Part shown: in pieces, positions 38,394 through 47,287 of the stretch
How the letters are laid out: every line of letters starts with the position of its first letter
How positions within the stretch are numbered: position 1 is the stretch's first letter
DNA from: Pleodorina starrii
Lineage: Eukaryota > Chlorophyta > Chlorophyceae > Chlamydomonadales > Volvocaceae
NCBI GenBank assembly: GCA_030267565.1
Contig: BRXU01000063.1
Span: 156,701 to 220,700, forward strand
DNA length: 64,000 bases
Direction: 5' to 3'
The notes under the pieces: generated by a model
Told to the model about the DNA's origin: nothing
The model's database searches: none
What the model saw: only the letters and a program-made list of their open reading frames with translations
Made by a program: the position numbers and the translations under genes

Positions 38394-40169
38394 ATGACCC
38401 CTCAGTCCCCACCCGGCCGTGCCGCCGCGCCACGCGAGGCGTTCTCCAGCCGCACCGTCTTCATCCTGGCCGCGATCGGCTCCGCCGTCGGCCTCGGCAA
38501 CATCTGGCGCTTCCCCTACATCGCCTACGAGAACGGCGGCGGGGCGTTCCTGATCCCGTACCTCGTCGCGCTGCTGACGGCCGGTCTGCCGCTGCTGATG
38601 CTCGAGTACGGCATCGGCCACCGCTTCCGCGCCTCGGCGCCGCTGGCCTACCGCCGCCTGCACCCCAAGACCGAGTGGATCGGCTGGTGGCAGATGGGCA
38701 TCAGCTTCGTGATCGCCGTCTACTACGCCGTCATCCTCGGCTGGGCGATGCTGTACACCTACTTCTCGTTCGGCAAGGCCTGGGGGGACGACCCCGCCGC
38801 GTTCTTCCTCTCGGACGTCCTGCAGACCTCCGAGGAGGTCGGCGTGGGCCTCGACTTCGTGCCCAACGTGCTGGCCGTCACGGCCGTCGCGTGGATCGCG
38901 CTGCTCGTGGTGCTGCTGCTGGGCGTGCAGAAGGGCATCGGCCGGGTCAACCTCGTGCTCATCCCGCTGCTCGTGCTGATGTTCCTCACCATCGTGGTCA
39001 TCGCCCTGACGCTGCCGGGCGCCACCGACGGCCTCAACGCCTTCTTCACCCCGGACTGGGCGGCGCTCACCGACAGTGCCGTGTGGGTCGCCGCCTACGG
39101 CCAGATCTTCTTCTCGCTCTCGGTCGGCTTCGGCATCATGATCACCTACTCCTCCTACCTCAAGCCCAAGACGGACCTCACCGGCTCGGGGCTCGTGGTC
39201 GGCTTCGGCAACTCCAGCTTCGAGATCCTCGCCGGCATCGGCGTCTTCGCGGCGCTGGGCTTCATGGCCGGGGTCTCCGGCGTGGGCGTGGACGAGGTCG
39301 CCACCTCGGGCATCGGCCTCGCGTTCATCGCGTTCCCGACGATCATCTCCCAGGCGCCGCTCGGCACGCTCATCGGCGTCCTCTTCTTCGCGACCCTCAC
39401 GTTCGCGGGCTTCACGTCGCTCGTGTCGATCGTCGAGGTCGTCGTGGCGGCCGCCCAGGACAAGCTCGGCCTGCGCCGGCGCACCGCCGTGGTGGCCGTC
39501 GTGGTGCCCATGGCGCTGATCTCCCTGGCCCTGTTCACCACCACCACGGGGCTGAACCTGCTCGACGTCACGGACAACTTCGTCAACCAGTTCGGCATCG
39601 TCGCCGCGGCGCTGGTGTCCATCATGCTGCTCACGGCAGGCTTCTCCGCGCTGCCCACCCTGCGGGACCACCTGAACTCGGTGTCCTCCTTCAAGCTGGG
39701 CCGCACCTGGATGGTCGTGGTCGGCGGGATCACCCCGATCATGCTGGGCTACATCCTCATCAACACGCTCACCACCACCCTGGCGGAGGGCTACGGCGAG
39801 ATGCCCGCGTGGTTCGTCAACACGTTCGGCTGGGGCACGGCGCTCGCGATCGTCGTCGTCGCGCTGCTGCTCTCCCGGCTGCCGTGGCCGGCCGGCTCGG
39901 CGGCCTCGGACCTCAGCCCGTCCCCGGCGATCGTCGACGCCTCCGTGGACCGGCGCCGGCTGCAGGGCGGCGAGCCGCTCTCGCGCTGGTCGGACACCGC
40001 CCTGCGCACCCCGGCCCTCGACCAGGACTTCTCCTACCGCACCCTCGCAGAGGGCACGGCCGGGTCCACGGGCCGGCACGCGGAGGCCCCCGCCGAGGGG
40101 ACCGGCGCGGCGCCCTGGAGCTCCGGCACCCCGTCCAGCACCACCGGATCCCAGGAGGACCCCCGATGA
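38394..40169 (+). CDS. metP: NSS-family Na+-dependent amino acid transporter (MetP-like)
   Basis: A 591-residue neurotransmitter:sodium symporter with 12 predicted helices (LeuT fold). The first helix carries the family signature AAIGSAVGLGNIWRFPYIAY, followed by ENGGGAFLIPYL and the Na+-site helix. The final ~100 residues are a polar cytosolic tail. It overlaps a 49-residue small membrane protein by 4 bp, the arrangement of C. glutamicum MetP-MetS, which imports methionine and alanine. GAGGA precedes the ATG; a -10-like TAGCCT is at 38348-38353. Confidence 0.9.
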   Translation: MTPQSPPGRAAAPREAFSSRTVFILAAIGSAVGLGNIWRFPYIAYENGGGAFLIPYLVALLTAGLPLLMLEYGIGHRFRASAPLAYRRLHPKTEWIGWWQMGISFVIAVYYAVILGWAMLYTYFSFGKAWGDDPAAFFLSDVLQTSEEVGVGLDFVPNVLAVTAVAWIALLVVLLLGVQKGIGRVNLVLIPLLVLMFLTIVVIALTLPGATDGLNAFFTPDWAALTDSAVWVAAYGQIFFSLSVGFGIMITYSSYLKPKTDLTGSGLVVGFGNSSFEILAGIGVFAALGFMAGVSGVGVDEVATSGIGLAFIAFPTIISQAPLGTLIGVLFFATLTFAGFTSLVSIVEVVVAAAQDKLGLRRRTAVVAVVVPMALISLALFTTTTGLNLLDVTDNFVNQFGIVAAALVSIMLLTAGFSALPTLRDHLNSVSSFKLGRTWMVVVGGITPIMLGYILINTLTTTLAEGYGEMPAWFVNTFGWGTALAIVVVALLLSRLPWPAGSAASDLSPSPAIVDASVDRRRLQGGEPLSRWSDTALRTPALDQDFSYRTLAEGTAGSTGRHAEAPAEGTGAAPWSSGTPSSTTGSQEDPR

Positions 40170-40315
40170 CCACTCCCGCCATCATCATGCTCATCGTGGC
40201 CGTGTGCACGGTCTGGGGCGGCTTCATCGCCGCCGTCCTGCACCTGCGGCGCACCCCGGAGGTGGAAGAGAACGACCAGGGCTTCGGCGGCGACGACTAC
40301 GTCCGCACCACCTGA
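40166..40315 (+). CDS. metS: MetS-family small subunit of the NSS transporter
   Basis: A 49-residue protein with one membrane helix (about residues 5-26, AIIMLIVAVCTVWGGFIAAV) and a polar acidic tail. MetS is needed for MetP activity in C. glutamicum. The ATG overlaps the metP stop (ATGA) with AGGAGG 8 nt upstream, inside the metP coding end. The pair is followed by a perfect 21-bp hairpin. Confidence 0.85.
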   Translation: MTTPAIIMLIVAVCTVWGGFIAAVLHLRRTPEVEENDQGFGGDDYVRTT

Positions 40316-40339
40316 CCCCGTCCCGGACCCTCGGGACCA

Positions 40340-40383
40340 GCAGGAGGGCCCCCGGCGCCGCGCGGCGCCGGGGGCCCTCCTGC
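40340..40383. terminator. perfect 21-bp hairpin between metS and rarD
   Basis: The arm at 40340-40360 is the exact complement of 40363-40383, separated by CG. It serves two converging genes. Confidence 0.85.
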
Positions 40384-40392
40384 ACGTGGTGC

Positions 40393-41325
40393 TCAGGCGC
40401 GGCGCGCCCGCGGGGCGCGCACCGCGTCCAGCACGAGCAGCAGCACCGCGAGCCACACGAAGCAGAAGCTGACCCAGCGCTCCAGGGGCATCTGCTCGCC
40501 GAACACGAGCACGGCCAGCAGGAACTGCCCGATGGGCGCCACGTACTGGATCATGCCCACGGTGCTCAGCGGCAGACGGGTCGCGGCGACCCCGAACAGG
40601 ATCAGCGGCACGGCCGTGATCACGCCCGAGGACAGCATCAGCAGGAGGTGGCCCGTGCCCTCGCTGCCCAGGGTCAGCCGGCCGTCCGCCCCGAGCAGCG
40701 CCACGACGATCGCGGCCACCGGGGTCAGCGCCATCGTCTCCACGGTCAAGGTCACGATCGCCGGGTAGGACCCGCCCATCCGGTTCTTCACGAGGCCGTA
40801 GAAGCCGAAGGAGAAGGCCAGGCCCAGCGAGAGCCACGGCACCCGCCCGTAGAAGACGGCCATGACCACGACCGCCACGAACCCGATGCCCACGGCCGTC
40901 CACTGCAGGGCCCGCATCCGCTCCCGCAGCACCAGCACGCCGAGCAGGATGGCCACGAGGGGGTTGATGAAGTAGCCGAGGGAGGCCTCCAGGGTGTTCC
41001 CCGTGGTCGTGGCGACCGTGTAGAGCCACCAGTTGACCCCGATCAGCAGGCCGGCCACGGCCAGGGTCCCGAGAGTGCGCGGAGCGCGCAGCGCCCGGCC
41101 CAGGGGGTGCAGCTGCCCGGTGAGCGCCAGCAGCGCCAGGCAGAAGACCAGGGAGAAGAGCACGCGCATCGCCACGATCTCCACCGGCGTGGCCGGCTCC
41201 AGGGCCACGAAGTACAGCGGGAGCAGGCCCCAGATCCCGTAGGCGGCGAATCCGGAGAGCACACCGGCCCGGGTCCTCGACTGCTCGTCGGGATCCGGGC
41301 CGGGTGCGGTGTTGTAGGCGGTCAC
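40393..41325 (-). CDS. rarD: RarD, EamA-family transporter
   Basis: A 310-residue drug/metabolite exporter-type protein with ten hydrophobic helices in two EamA repeats. RarD motifs include GIWGLLPLYF near the N-terminus, GVNWWLYTVA, SLGYFINPL and QYVAPIGQFLLAV. The substrate is unknown (chloramphenicol-sensitivity family name). The GTG at 41325 follows TACCCT (41336-41331 on this strand) by only 5 nt, predicted leaderless. Confidence 0.92.
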   Translation of the reverse strand: MTAYNTAPGPDPDEQSRTRAGVLSGFAAYGIWGLLPLYFVALEPATPVEIVAMRVLFSLVFCLALLALTGQLHPLGRALRAPRTLGTLAVAGLLIGVNWWLYTVATTTGNTLEASLGYFINPLVAILLGVLVLRERMRALQWTAVGIGFVAVVVMAVFYGRVPWLSLGLAFSFGFYGLVKNRMGGSYPAIVTLTVETMALTPVAAIVVALLGADGRLTLGSEGTGHLLLMLSSGVITAVPLILFGVAATRLPLSTVGMIQYVAPIGQFLLAVLVFGEQMPLERWVSFCFVWLAVLLLVLDAVRAPRARRA

Positions 41326-41346
41326 GCTCGAGGGTACCGCCGGGGG

Positions 41347-42630
41347 TCAGAGGCCGAAGAATCGGCTGAAGAAGCCCTTCTTCCGATCGCCCTGCTCCTC
41401 CTCGGCGGTCTCCTCGCCCTCCACCACGGGCTCCGTCCCGGCACTGCCCGGGACGCCGGGGCCGGCCACGACCTCGCGCTCGACCTCGCGCTCCACCTGC
41501 GGCTCCGCGACGGGCTCCCGGTGCTGCGCGGCGGCGGGCTCGGGCACCTCCTCGCGGGCCGGGCGGACGGGCTCGGGGCCGGGCACCACCGTGGTGCTCA
41601 CGCGGCCCGGGCGCACCTCCCGGTCCGAGGGCTCCTGGTCGAACGGGAGGTCGGTCTCGGCGGCACCGGCGTGCGCGGCGGCCGGCTCCTCGGCCGGCTC
41701 CTCGGCCGGCCGGGACTCCTCGGCCGGCTCGGGCCGGACGTGCTCCGTCTCGACGAAGTCGGGCACCTCGATCGGCTCGGGCTGCTCCCGGGGGGCCTCC
41801 TCGGGCACCGGGGTCTCCGCGGGAGCCACCGGGGCCGCGGCGCGGTGCGGCTCGGCCTCCTGCCGGGCGGCCGTGGCCTCGGCGGCGGCACGGTCCTCGC
41901 GCAGGATGGCGGCGCGCTCCCGGGCGTCGGCGGCCAGGTCCACCAGGATCTCGGGGCCCACGGACGGCTCGGCGGGCTCGACACCGGAGATCTGGTGGTC
42001 GTCGAACCAGAACCGCTGCGCGCCGTCCCGCACGGTCACCACGCACGTGGCCTCGGTGTCCCACTCGATGTGGGCGCCGCGCAGCTTGGCGTAGGAGTCC
42101 ACGGCGAGGTTGTGGTCCACCGCGGTGTCCGTGGTCAGCGCCTCGGCGATGACCCGCATCATCCGCTCCACGGTGAGCTCGGGGAGCTCGAACTCGGGTC
42201 CGTCCAGCAGCAGCCACGCGGTGACGCCGCCGCCCGCTCCCGCGGGGTAGTGCGCGTACACGCCCGTCACGGCCTTGGCCGCCAGCGTCAGCCGGCGGGC
42301 GAGGCCCTCCGCCACGGGCAGCTCGTCGGTGGACAGCTCGTCCACGCCCAGCCGCTCCCCGGCCTCGCGGGCCTGGACCGCGGCGGAGACCACCGCGGCC
42401 GGGAAGTGGCCCAGCTCCTGCCAGGACCAGATCCAGGATCCGCGGGAGGCGGACTCGGTGCCCAGCAGATAGGGCGTCAGGGTCACGGGGGGCTCGGTCT
42501 GCAGGGTGAACGCCGGCGCGGAGAAGTCGACGTCCCACCCGGCGCCCTGGGTCAGCTCGGCCAGCCTGGCCTGGTACTCGGTGGAGATGAAGATCGACTC
42601 GTCGATCAGTTCCTGCAGCGTTTTCGTCAT
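41347..42630 (-). CDS. DUF6882-like protein with long acidic tail and terminal amphipathic peptide
   Basis: No enzymatic function recognised. Of 427 residues, the first ~225 form a globular domain (SWIWSWQELGHFPAAVVSAA, FELPELTVERMMRVI) matching my recollection of the DUF6882 family. Residues about 235-410 are Pro/Glu/Ala-rich and probably disordered, and the protein ends in KKGFFSRFFGL, a basic amphipathic peptide that could touch membrane. There is no signal peptide. TAGCCT ends 6 nt before the ATG (leaderless). Confidence 0.8.
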   Translation of the reverse strand: MTKTLQELIDESIFISTEYQARLAELTQGAGWDVDFSAPAFTLQTEPPVTLTPYLLGTESASRGSWIWSWQELGHFPAAVVSAAVQAREAGERLGVDELSTDELPVAEGLARRLTLAAKAVTGVYAHYPAGAGGGVTAWLLLDGPEFELPELTVERMMRVIAEALTTDTAVDHNLAVDSYAKLRGAHIEWDTEATCVVTVRDGAQRFWFDDHQISGVEPAEPSVGPEILVDLAADARERAAILREDRAAAEATAARQEAEPHRAAAPVAPAETPVPEEAPREQPEPIEVPDFVETEHVRPEPAEESRPAEEPAEEPAAAHAGAAETDLPFDQEPSDREVRPGRVSTTVVPGPEPVRPAREEVPEPAAAQHREPVAEPQVEREVEREVVAGPGVPGSAGTEPVVEGEETAEEEQGDRKKGFFSRFFGL

Positions 42631-42857
42631 GCGTCCAGGCTAGCAACCCTCGCGGGTGCGGGAGCGTCACGGCGGGCGCCGCCCGGTGCGTCGGCGGGGG
42701 CGCCGGACGGCCGCTCCGCCCGCGGCGGCCGGGGACCGCTTGGGTAGGGTGGGGCGAGACCTCCGGGGCCCCGCGGGTGCCGCGCCCGGCCCCGCGCCCG
42801 TCCCGTGACCACCACGATCCGAGCAGGCCCCCTCGCGGGCCGGGAACGAGCCACCGC

Positions 42858-44249
42858 ATGAGCGAGACCCCCGCCACCCCGACCCCCGGACCGGCCCGGC
42901 AGGAGCTGCTGAACACGATCGGCTCGTGGGTGCTCTCCGTGCTGCGCACGGAGCCGGGATGGGACCGGATGGTCGTGGACCTCAAGGTCCAGGGCGGGCG
43001 CGTGCACCTGCGCGTGCGCGAGCAGCGGGGCGACGAGGTGGTGCCCGGCACCGCCGGGCCCATCAAGGAGGACAGCGCCGTCATCCCCGTCGTCGAGCAG
43101 CTGCGGGAGAACGTCCACGTCCCGGGGCGCGGGACGTGGTTCACTGCCACGGTCGTGATCCTCGCCGAGGGCTGGCCCGAGCCGACCCACCGGATCGGAG
43201 GGACCTACGACCTCGACGGCGAGCCCCGCCAGTGGGGGACGGAGGGGCCGTTCACGGCCCAGGACGTCCTGGCGCACCTCGAGCGCTTCCCCCGCACCCG
43301 CGCCCGGATCCCCGCGTGGGCCCTCGAGCTCGCCCGGCGGGACGGCGTCGAGCTGCCCGTCCTCGCCCCGGGCGCCGAGCAGCAGGCCGACCCCGAGGGA
43401 GTCGTCAACCCCCTCGTGCGGGCGGCCGTCGACCGGTTCGTGGGCGCCCCCGACAACAAGGCGATGATCGAGGTCGTCCGGCAGTGCATGGCGGGCTCCC
43501 TGCTGCTGGACGTCACGGCCAGCGACCTCGTGGCGGGCCCGGGCGGGGAGGTCGTGGGCCCGGAGTCCACCCTGCGCGTCCAGACCCTGGGGGAGCCCGA
43601 CGGCACGCGGTCCCTCGCCGCCTACACCTCGGCGGCGGAGGCCCAGGCCATGTTCGACCGCCACCACCCGGACGGCGGCAAGCCCGTGCTGCTGCGCGAG
43701 TCCGCCGTGAAGGTCCTGAAGATGCTCGCCGACGACCCGCAGCACGACCACCTGGTCATCGACCCGGCCCACCGCGGCTGCCGGATCAGCCGCCCCCAGG
43801 TGGAGTGGGCGATGCGGGCGCCGCGCAACGACGCCGTGAAGGCCGCGATGCTCGAGAACAACATGTCGCAGCTGCTCGCCGGGCTCCTGGCCCCGGACGC
43901 GGTGCTGCTGCTCGGCGCGCGCGTGCAGGACGGGCGCGCCGTGCCGGTCTACGCGAAGCCGCAGGAGGAGGGCGCCGCGCCGGACACCCTCCTGCTGTTC
44001 ACGTCCGCGCCCGAGGTCGCCGTGCTGGACACCACCCTGGAGGTCCGCTCCGCGCCGGCCCGGCAGGCGCTGCGCTTCGCCCTCGACGCCGGGGCGCGGA
44101 AGGTCAGCATCAACGCGCACCCCCCGGTGGCCACGCTGACCGCCGATCAGCTCCGGGAGCTCCTGGCCCTCGTGGAGAAGGAGCCGGGGCAGGCAGGGGG
44201 CGCCGAGGCCGGGCCGGGTCCGGCCGGGGACGGCACCGGGCGGAGCTGA
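42858..44249 (+). CDS. SseB-like domain protein
   Basis: A 463-residue cytosolic protein. Residues about 175-300 (VNPLVRAAVDRFVGAPDN, AGSLLLDVTA, LAAYTSAAEAQAM) resemble the SseB N-terminal domain, and the last third (LLLFTSAPEVAVL, KVSINAHPPVATLT) resembles its C-terminal partner. The first ~130 residues match no domain I know. Function is unknown; SseB proteins elsewhere are regulators of uncertain mechanism. The ATG at 42858 lacks a good ribosome site; TAGGGT at 42746-42751 may be the promoter. Confidence 0.7.
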   Translation: MSETPATPTPGPARQELLNTIGSWVLSVLRTEPGWDRMVVDLKVQGGRVHLRVREQRGDEVVPGTAGPIKEDSAVIPVVEQLRENVHVPGRGTWFTATVVILAEGWPEPTHRIGGTYDLDGEPRQWGTEGPFTAQDVLAHLERFPRTRARIPAWALELARRDGVELPVLAPGAEQQADPEGVVNPLVRAAVDRFVGAPDNKAMIEVVRQCMAGSLLLDVTASDLVAGPGGEVVGPESTLRVQTLGEPDGTRSLAAYTSAAEAQAMFDRHHPDGGKPVLLRESAVKVLKMLADDPQHDHLVIDPAHRGCRISRPQVEWAMRAPRNDAVKAAMLENNMSQLLAGLLAPDAVLLLGARVQDGRAVPVYAKPQEEGAAPDTLLLFTSAPEVAVLDTTLEVRSAPARQALRFALDAGARKVSINAHPPVATLTADQLRELLALVEKEPGQAGGAEAGPGPAGDGTGRS

Positions 44250-44264
44250 GTCCCGGCGGGCGGG

Positions 44265-44783
44265 TCAGCCCCCGGCGGGGAGGGGCTGCTCTGCGGAGGG
44301 CTGCTCCGGGGCGGCCTGCTCGCGGGAGGCTCCGGCCGCGAGGCAGTCGGCGCAGATGCCCTGGTAGACGACGTCGGCGGTGAGCAGCTGCATGCCGTGG
44401 TGCTCGGAGGGCGTGAGGCACGGGGCGTGGCCGACGGCGCAGTCGACGTCGGCCACCGTTCCGCAGCGCACGCAGTACGCGTGGTGGTGGTTGTCACCGG
44501 TGCGGGTCTCGTACCGGGCCGGGGACGCGGGCGGCTCGAACTTGCGGAGCATGCCGACGGCCGTGAGGTCGGAGAGGACCACGTAGACGGACTGCAGGGT
44601 GATCGCCGGCAGCACCGTGCGGACGTCCGCGAGGACCTCGTCGGCGGTGGAGTGCGGGCGGCGGTCCACCGCGTCGAGGACGGCCAGCCGCTGCTTGGTG
44701 ACCCGGCGGCCGTGGGAGCGCAACAGGTCCGACCACGCGGCGGCCCGGGCGGTGTCCGGTGCGGGGCGTTCCGTTGTCTGCAT
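44265..44783 (-). CDS. Fur-family metal/redox regulator
   Basis: A 172-residue repressor of the Fur superfamily. Winged helix GRRVTKQRLAVLDAV and ITLQSVYVVLSDLTAVGML (recognition helix), hinge PARYETR, then the metal-rich DNHHHAYCVRCGTVADVDC and CADCLAAG, giving two CxxC zinc pairs. The HHHxYCxxCG stretch fits FurA/PerR-like regulators; which metal or peroxide it senses is not resolvable. The C-terminal 20 residues are a Glu/Pro/Gln tail. No katG neighbour is present. It converges on the SseB-like gene with only 15 bp between stops. Confidence 0.93.
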   Translation of the reverse strand: MQTTERPAPDTARAAAWSDLLRSHGRRVTKQRLAVLDAVDRRPHSTADEVLADVRTVLPAITLQSVYVVLSDLTAVGMLRKFEPPASPARYETRTGDNHHHAYCVRCGTVADVDCAVGHAPCLTPSEHHGMQLLTADVVYQGICADCLAAGASREQAAPEQPSAEQPLPAGG

Positions 44784-44789
44784 CCTTCT

Positions 44790-44818
44790 ACCGTAGCGTT
44801 ATCACGATGGACTCACAA
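44790..44818 (-). promoter_or_regulatory. fur promoter TTGTGA-N17-TACGGT
   Basis: The -35 TTGTGA (44818-44813) and -10 TACGGT (44795-44790) are 17 bp apart, and the -10 ends 6 nt before the ATG. It is the best complete promoter among the leaderless set. Confidence 0.6.
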
Positions 44819-45043
44819 TAGCGGGACGCATCCGCTCCGCCCGTGTGCGCCATGGTCGATCCCTCGTGACAGTTCTGGTCGCACCGGCGGGCGCCGGCTT
44901 TCACCCGTCTCTGACCTGCGCTTACGATGTGCGCGGGGGATGGGGGTCCGGCACCGTCGTCGTGGCGTGCGCGCCCGCGGGTCGGACGGGACGTTCCCGG
45001 AGCTCTTTCTTCCCGAACGACCGCGACCACCACGGAGACAGAC

Positions 45044-46999
45044 ATGACGCGTCCTGCCCACGCCCGTCCGAACGGCCACGCCGGCGATCCGGAGGCGCTC
45101 CGTGACGACGTCCTCCTCGGCGCCGCCCACTCCGGGGACGCCGACGCCTTCGGGGTGCTGCGGGAGCGGTACCACGGCACGGCCCTCGCCGTGGCGCGGT
45201 CGCGGACCGGCAGCACGGAGGAGGCGGAGGGCGTCGCCGCGGCGGCTCTCGGACGGATCGAGCAGATCGTCGGCGAGGGCGGCGGCCCCCGCGCCTTCCT
45301 CGGCGCTTTCGTCGTGTGGATGGTCGGGCGGGAGGCCGACGGCGGCACGCGGCCGGTCGCGCTGCCGGACGATCCCGCCGACCCCGCGTCCCTGGTCCGG
45401 GTCTTCAGCGGCCTGCCCGCCGAGTGGCAGGGCTTCCTCTGGCGCACCGAGGTGCTGGGCCAGAGCGCCCGCCGGGCCTCGGCGGCGCTGGGGCTCGGCG
45501 CGGTCGCGGCCGCCGGTCTGCACCGTGACATGGTCCGGGGTCTCCGCGGGCTCTACGGCCAGGCCGCGGCGGACCGGGCGGCGGGACCGGACTGCGCGGA
45601 GTTCTCCGCCGAGCTGCCCCACTTCGTCCGGGGCACCCGCGGGCAGCGGAGCCGGCGGGACGTCAAGGCGCACCTCGACGGGTGCGCCCGCTGCACCGCC
45701 GAGTACCTGGGCCGACAGGACATCGGGACGGGCCTGCGCACGTGGACGCTGCCCGTCCTGGCCGGCCTGCCGCTGTGGGGCACCGAGTCCCTCGAGCTCA
45801 CCAACCTCATCGCCGCCGCCGGCGCGGGGACCGGCGCGGCCGCCGGAGCAGGGGCCGCAGCGGGCGCCGCCGCGGCCGGTGCGGGAGCCCCGGCCGGTGC
45901 CGCGGCAGGGGTTGCCGCCGTCGGCACGGGGGCCTCCCGTGCCCGTCCGGAGGACGCGCCGGGAACCTCGCCGTGGTCGAGCCGCAGGACGAAGGTCCTC
46001 CTGGGCGCAGGGGCCCTGGCGACCGCCGTGGCGGTCGCCGCGGTGGGCGTGTCCGGCGGGGGTGACCCGGTCCCGGCCGCCGACAGCCTCGCCGCCGAGC
46101 GGGCGCCGCGCACCGCCGAGGACCTGGAGAAGCCTCGCGCGGACGGTCCTGCGGCCGGAGCGGAGCAGGACGACGACGAGTCCGGTGCCGGGGTCTCCGC
46201 GGCGGAGCGCGACGGGAGCCCGTCCGGGTCGGACGAGGCCGCGGCCGGGCAGACGCCGGGCGACGCCCCGGCCGGCGCGACCCAGGACGGTGCCGGGCCG
46301 GAGGCCGCGGCCCTCGTGGCCGACGCCGACCGCAGCGATGACGACCTGGCCGGTGACGCTGTGGCCGGTGCCGGCCGCAGCGGTGACGACGCGGGCGCTG
46401 CGGCGGCCGCCGGCGGCGTGCCGGGACCGTCCGGGGACGAGGGTGCCACCCCGCCGCGGTCGGTTGCGGAGCGGTCGGTGTCCGTGCCGGGCGGGGCCCG
46501 CGCCCCGAAGACCGGGACGCCCGGCGCGGCGTCGGGCGATGGAGCCGCAGCTGCCTGGGGCGGATCGTCCGGGGACGCGCCGAGGAGCGCGCCGCCGGCC
46601 CGCAGGGCCGACGCCCCCGCGACCGCTCCCACACCGGCGCGGGAGGCGGGCACCCCCTCGCCCGTCCCGTCGGTCCTGACGCCGCAGCCGGTCGTGGACG
46701 CGAGCCCCGCGCCGTTCAAGGCGCCGGCGCCCCCGGCCCGGACGGCCGGACCGCCGAGCGACCCCACGCGCTCGGACGCCGCTCCCGGGCGCCGGCACGC
46801 GCAGCAGGGGGCCGGCGCCCCCGGGGTGCGGTACGCCGAGCGCGGGCCCCGGCACCGCGGGACGAGCTGGGACGACGACGGGTCCCGCGAGCGGAAGCAC
46901 TCGGGGCGCCACGGCCGCGACCACCAGCGGGGGTCGGACGGGGCGCCCGGCCGCTCCGGCGGCCACGCCGACCAGGGGAAGGGCCGCTCCCACCGCTGA
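45044..46999 (+). CDS. membrane-anchored sigma-like / zinc-finger / low-complexity fusion protein 1
   Basis: A 651-residue fusion. Residues 35-75 look like ECF sigma region 2 (AFGVLRERYHGTALAVARSR) but the core-binding acidic stretch is replaced by Ala/Gly. Residues 116-172 resemble region 4 (GLPAEWQGFLWRTEVLG, ASAALGLG). A zf-HC2 anti-sigma motif follows, H210-x3-C214-x2-C217. After a WTLPVLAGLPLW segment and an Ala/Gly-rich stretch comes one membrane helix (about 316-336), then ~315 Ala/Pro/Asp-rich residues predicted outside the cell, ending basic. The ATG at 45044 has GGAGA 6 nt upstream. It is a tandem paralogue of the next gene. Confidence 0.7.
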   Translation: MTRPAHARPNGHAGDPEALRDDVLLGAAHSGDADAFGVLRERYHGTALAVARSRTGSTEEAEGVAAAALGRIEQIVGEGGGPRAFLGAFVVWMVGREADGGTRPVALPDDPADPASLVRVFSGLPAEWQGFLWRTEVLGQSARRASAALGLGAVAAAGLHRDMVRGLRGLYGQAAADRAAGPDCAEFSAELPHFVRGTRGQRSRRDVKAHLDGCARCTAEYLGRQDIGTGLRTWTLPVLAGLPLWGTESLELTNLIAAAGAGTGAAAGAGAAAGAAAAGAGAPAGAAAGVAAVGTGASRARPEDAPGTSPWSSRRTKVLLGAGALATAVAVAAVGVSGGGDPVPAADSLAAERAPRTAEDLEKPRADGPAAGAEQDDDESGAGVSAAERDGSPSGSDEAAAGQTPGDAPAGATQDGAGPEAAALVADADRSDDDLAGDAVAGAGRSGDDAGAAAAAGGVPGPSGDEGATPPRSVAERSVSVPGGARAPKTGTPGAASGDGAAAAWGGSSGDAPRSAPPARRADAPATAPTPAREAGTPSPVPSVLTPQPVVDASPAPFKAPAPPARTAGPPSDPTRSDAAPGRRHAQQGAGAPGVRYAERGPRHRGTSWDDDGSRERKHSGRHGRDHQRGSDGAPGRSGGHADQGKGRSHR

Positions 47000-47287
47000 G
47001 CGCCCCGCCCCGCCCGCGCCTCCTGGGACCTGGCGTCGCCCGGCGGCCCCACGGCCCTCGGCGGCACTGTGTTACGAACGGGAACGGCTCGTGACAAGGG
47101 CGGCGTGCCGCGCTCCGCCGGGGCGCTCTACCATGGGCTCGGGGGACCGGGGGGTCCACAGTTCTGGAACCGCGCGCCGTCGGCGTGCGCCGTCATCGTC
47201 TTCGCCGGGGGCACGGCCCTGCGGCACCGCTCCCGGGTCGCCCGCACCGCAAGGTGACCGAGCGTTCCCGAGACCGACGGAGACCCC

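Noticed and set aside
45868..46100. Ala/Gly-rich repeats as a structured repeat array.
   Set aside because: The DNA is simple low-complexity coding sequence without a regular period.
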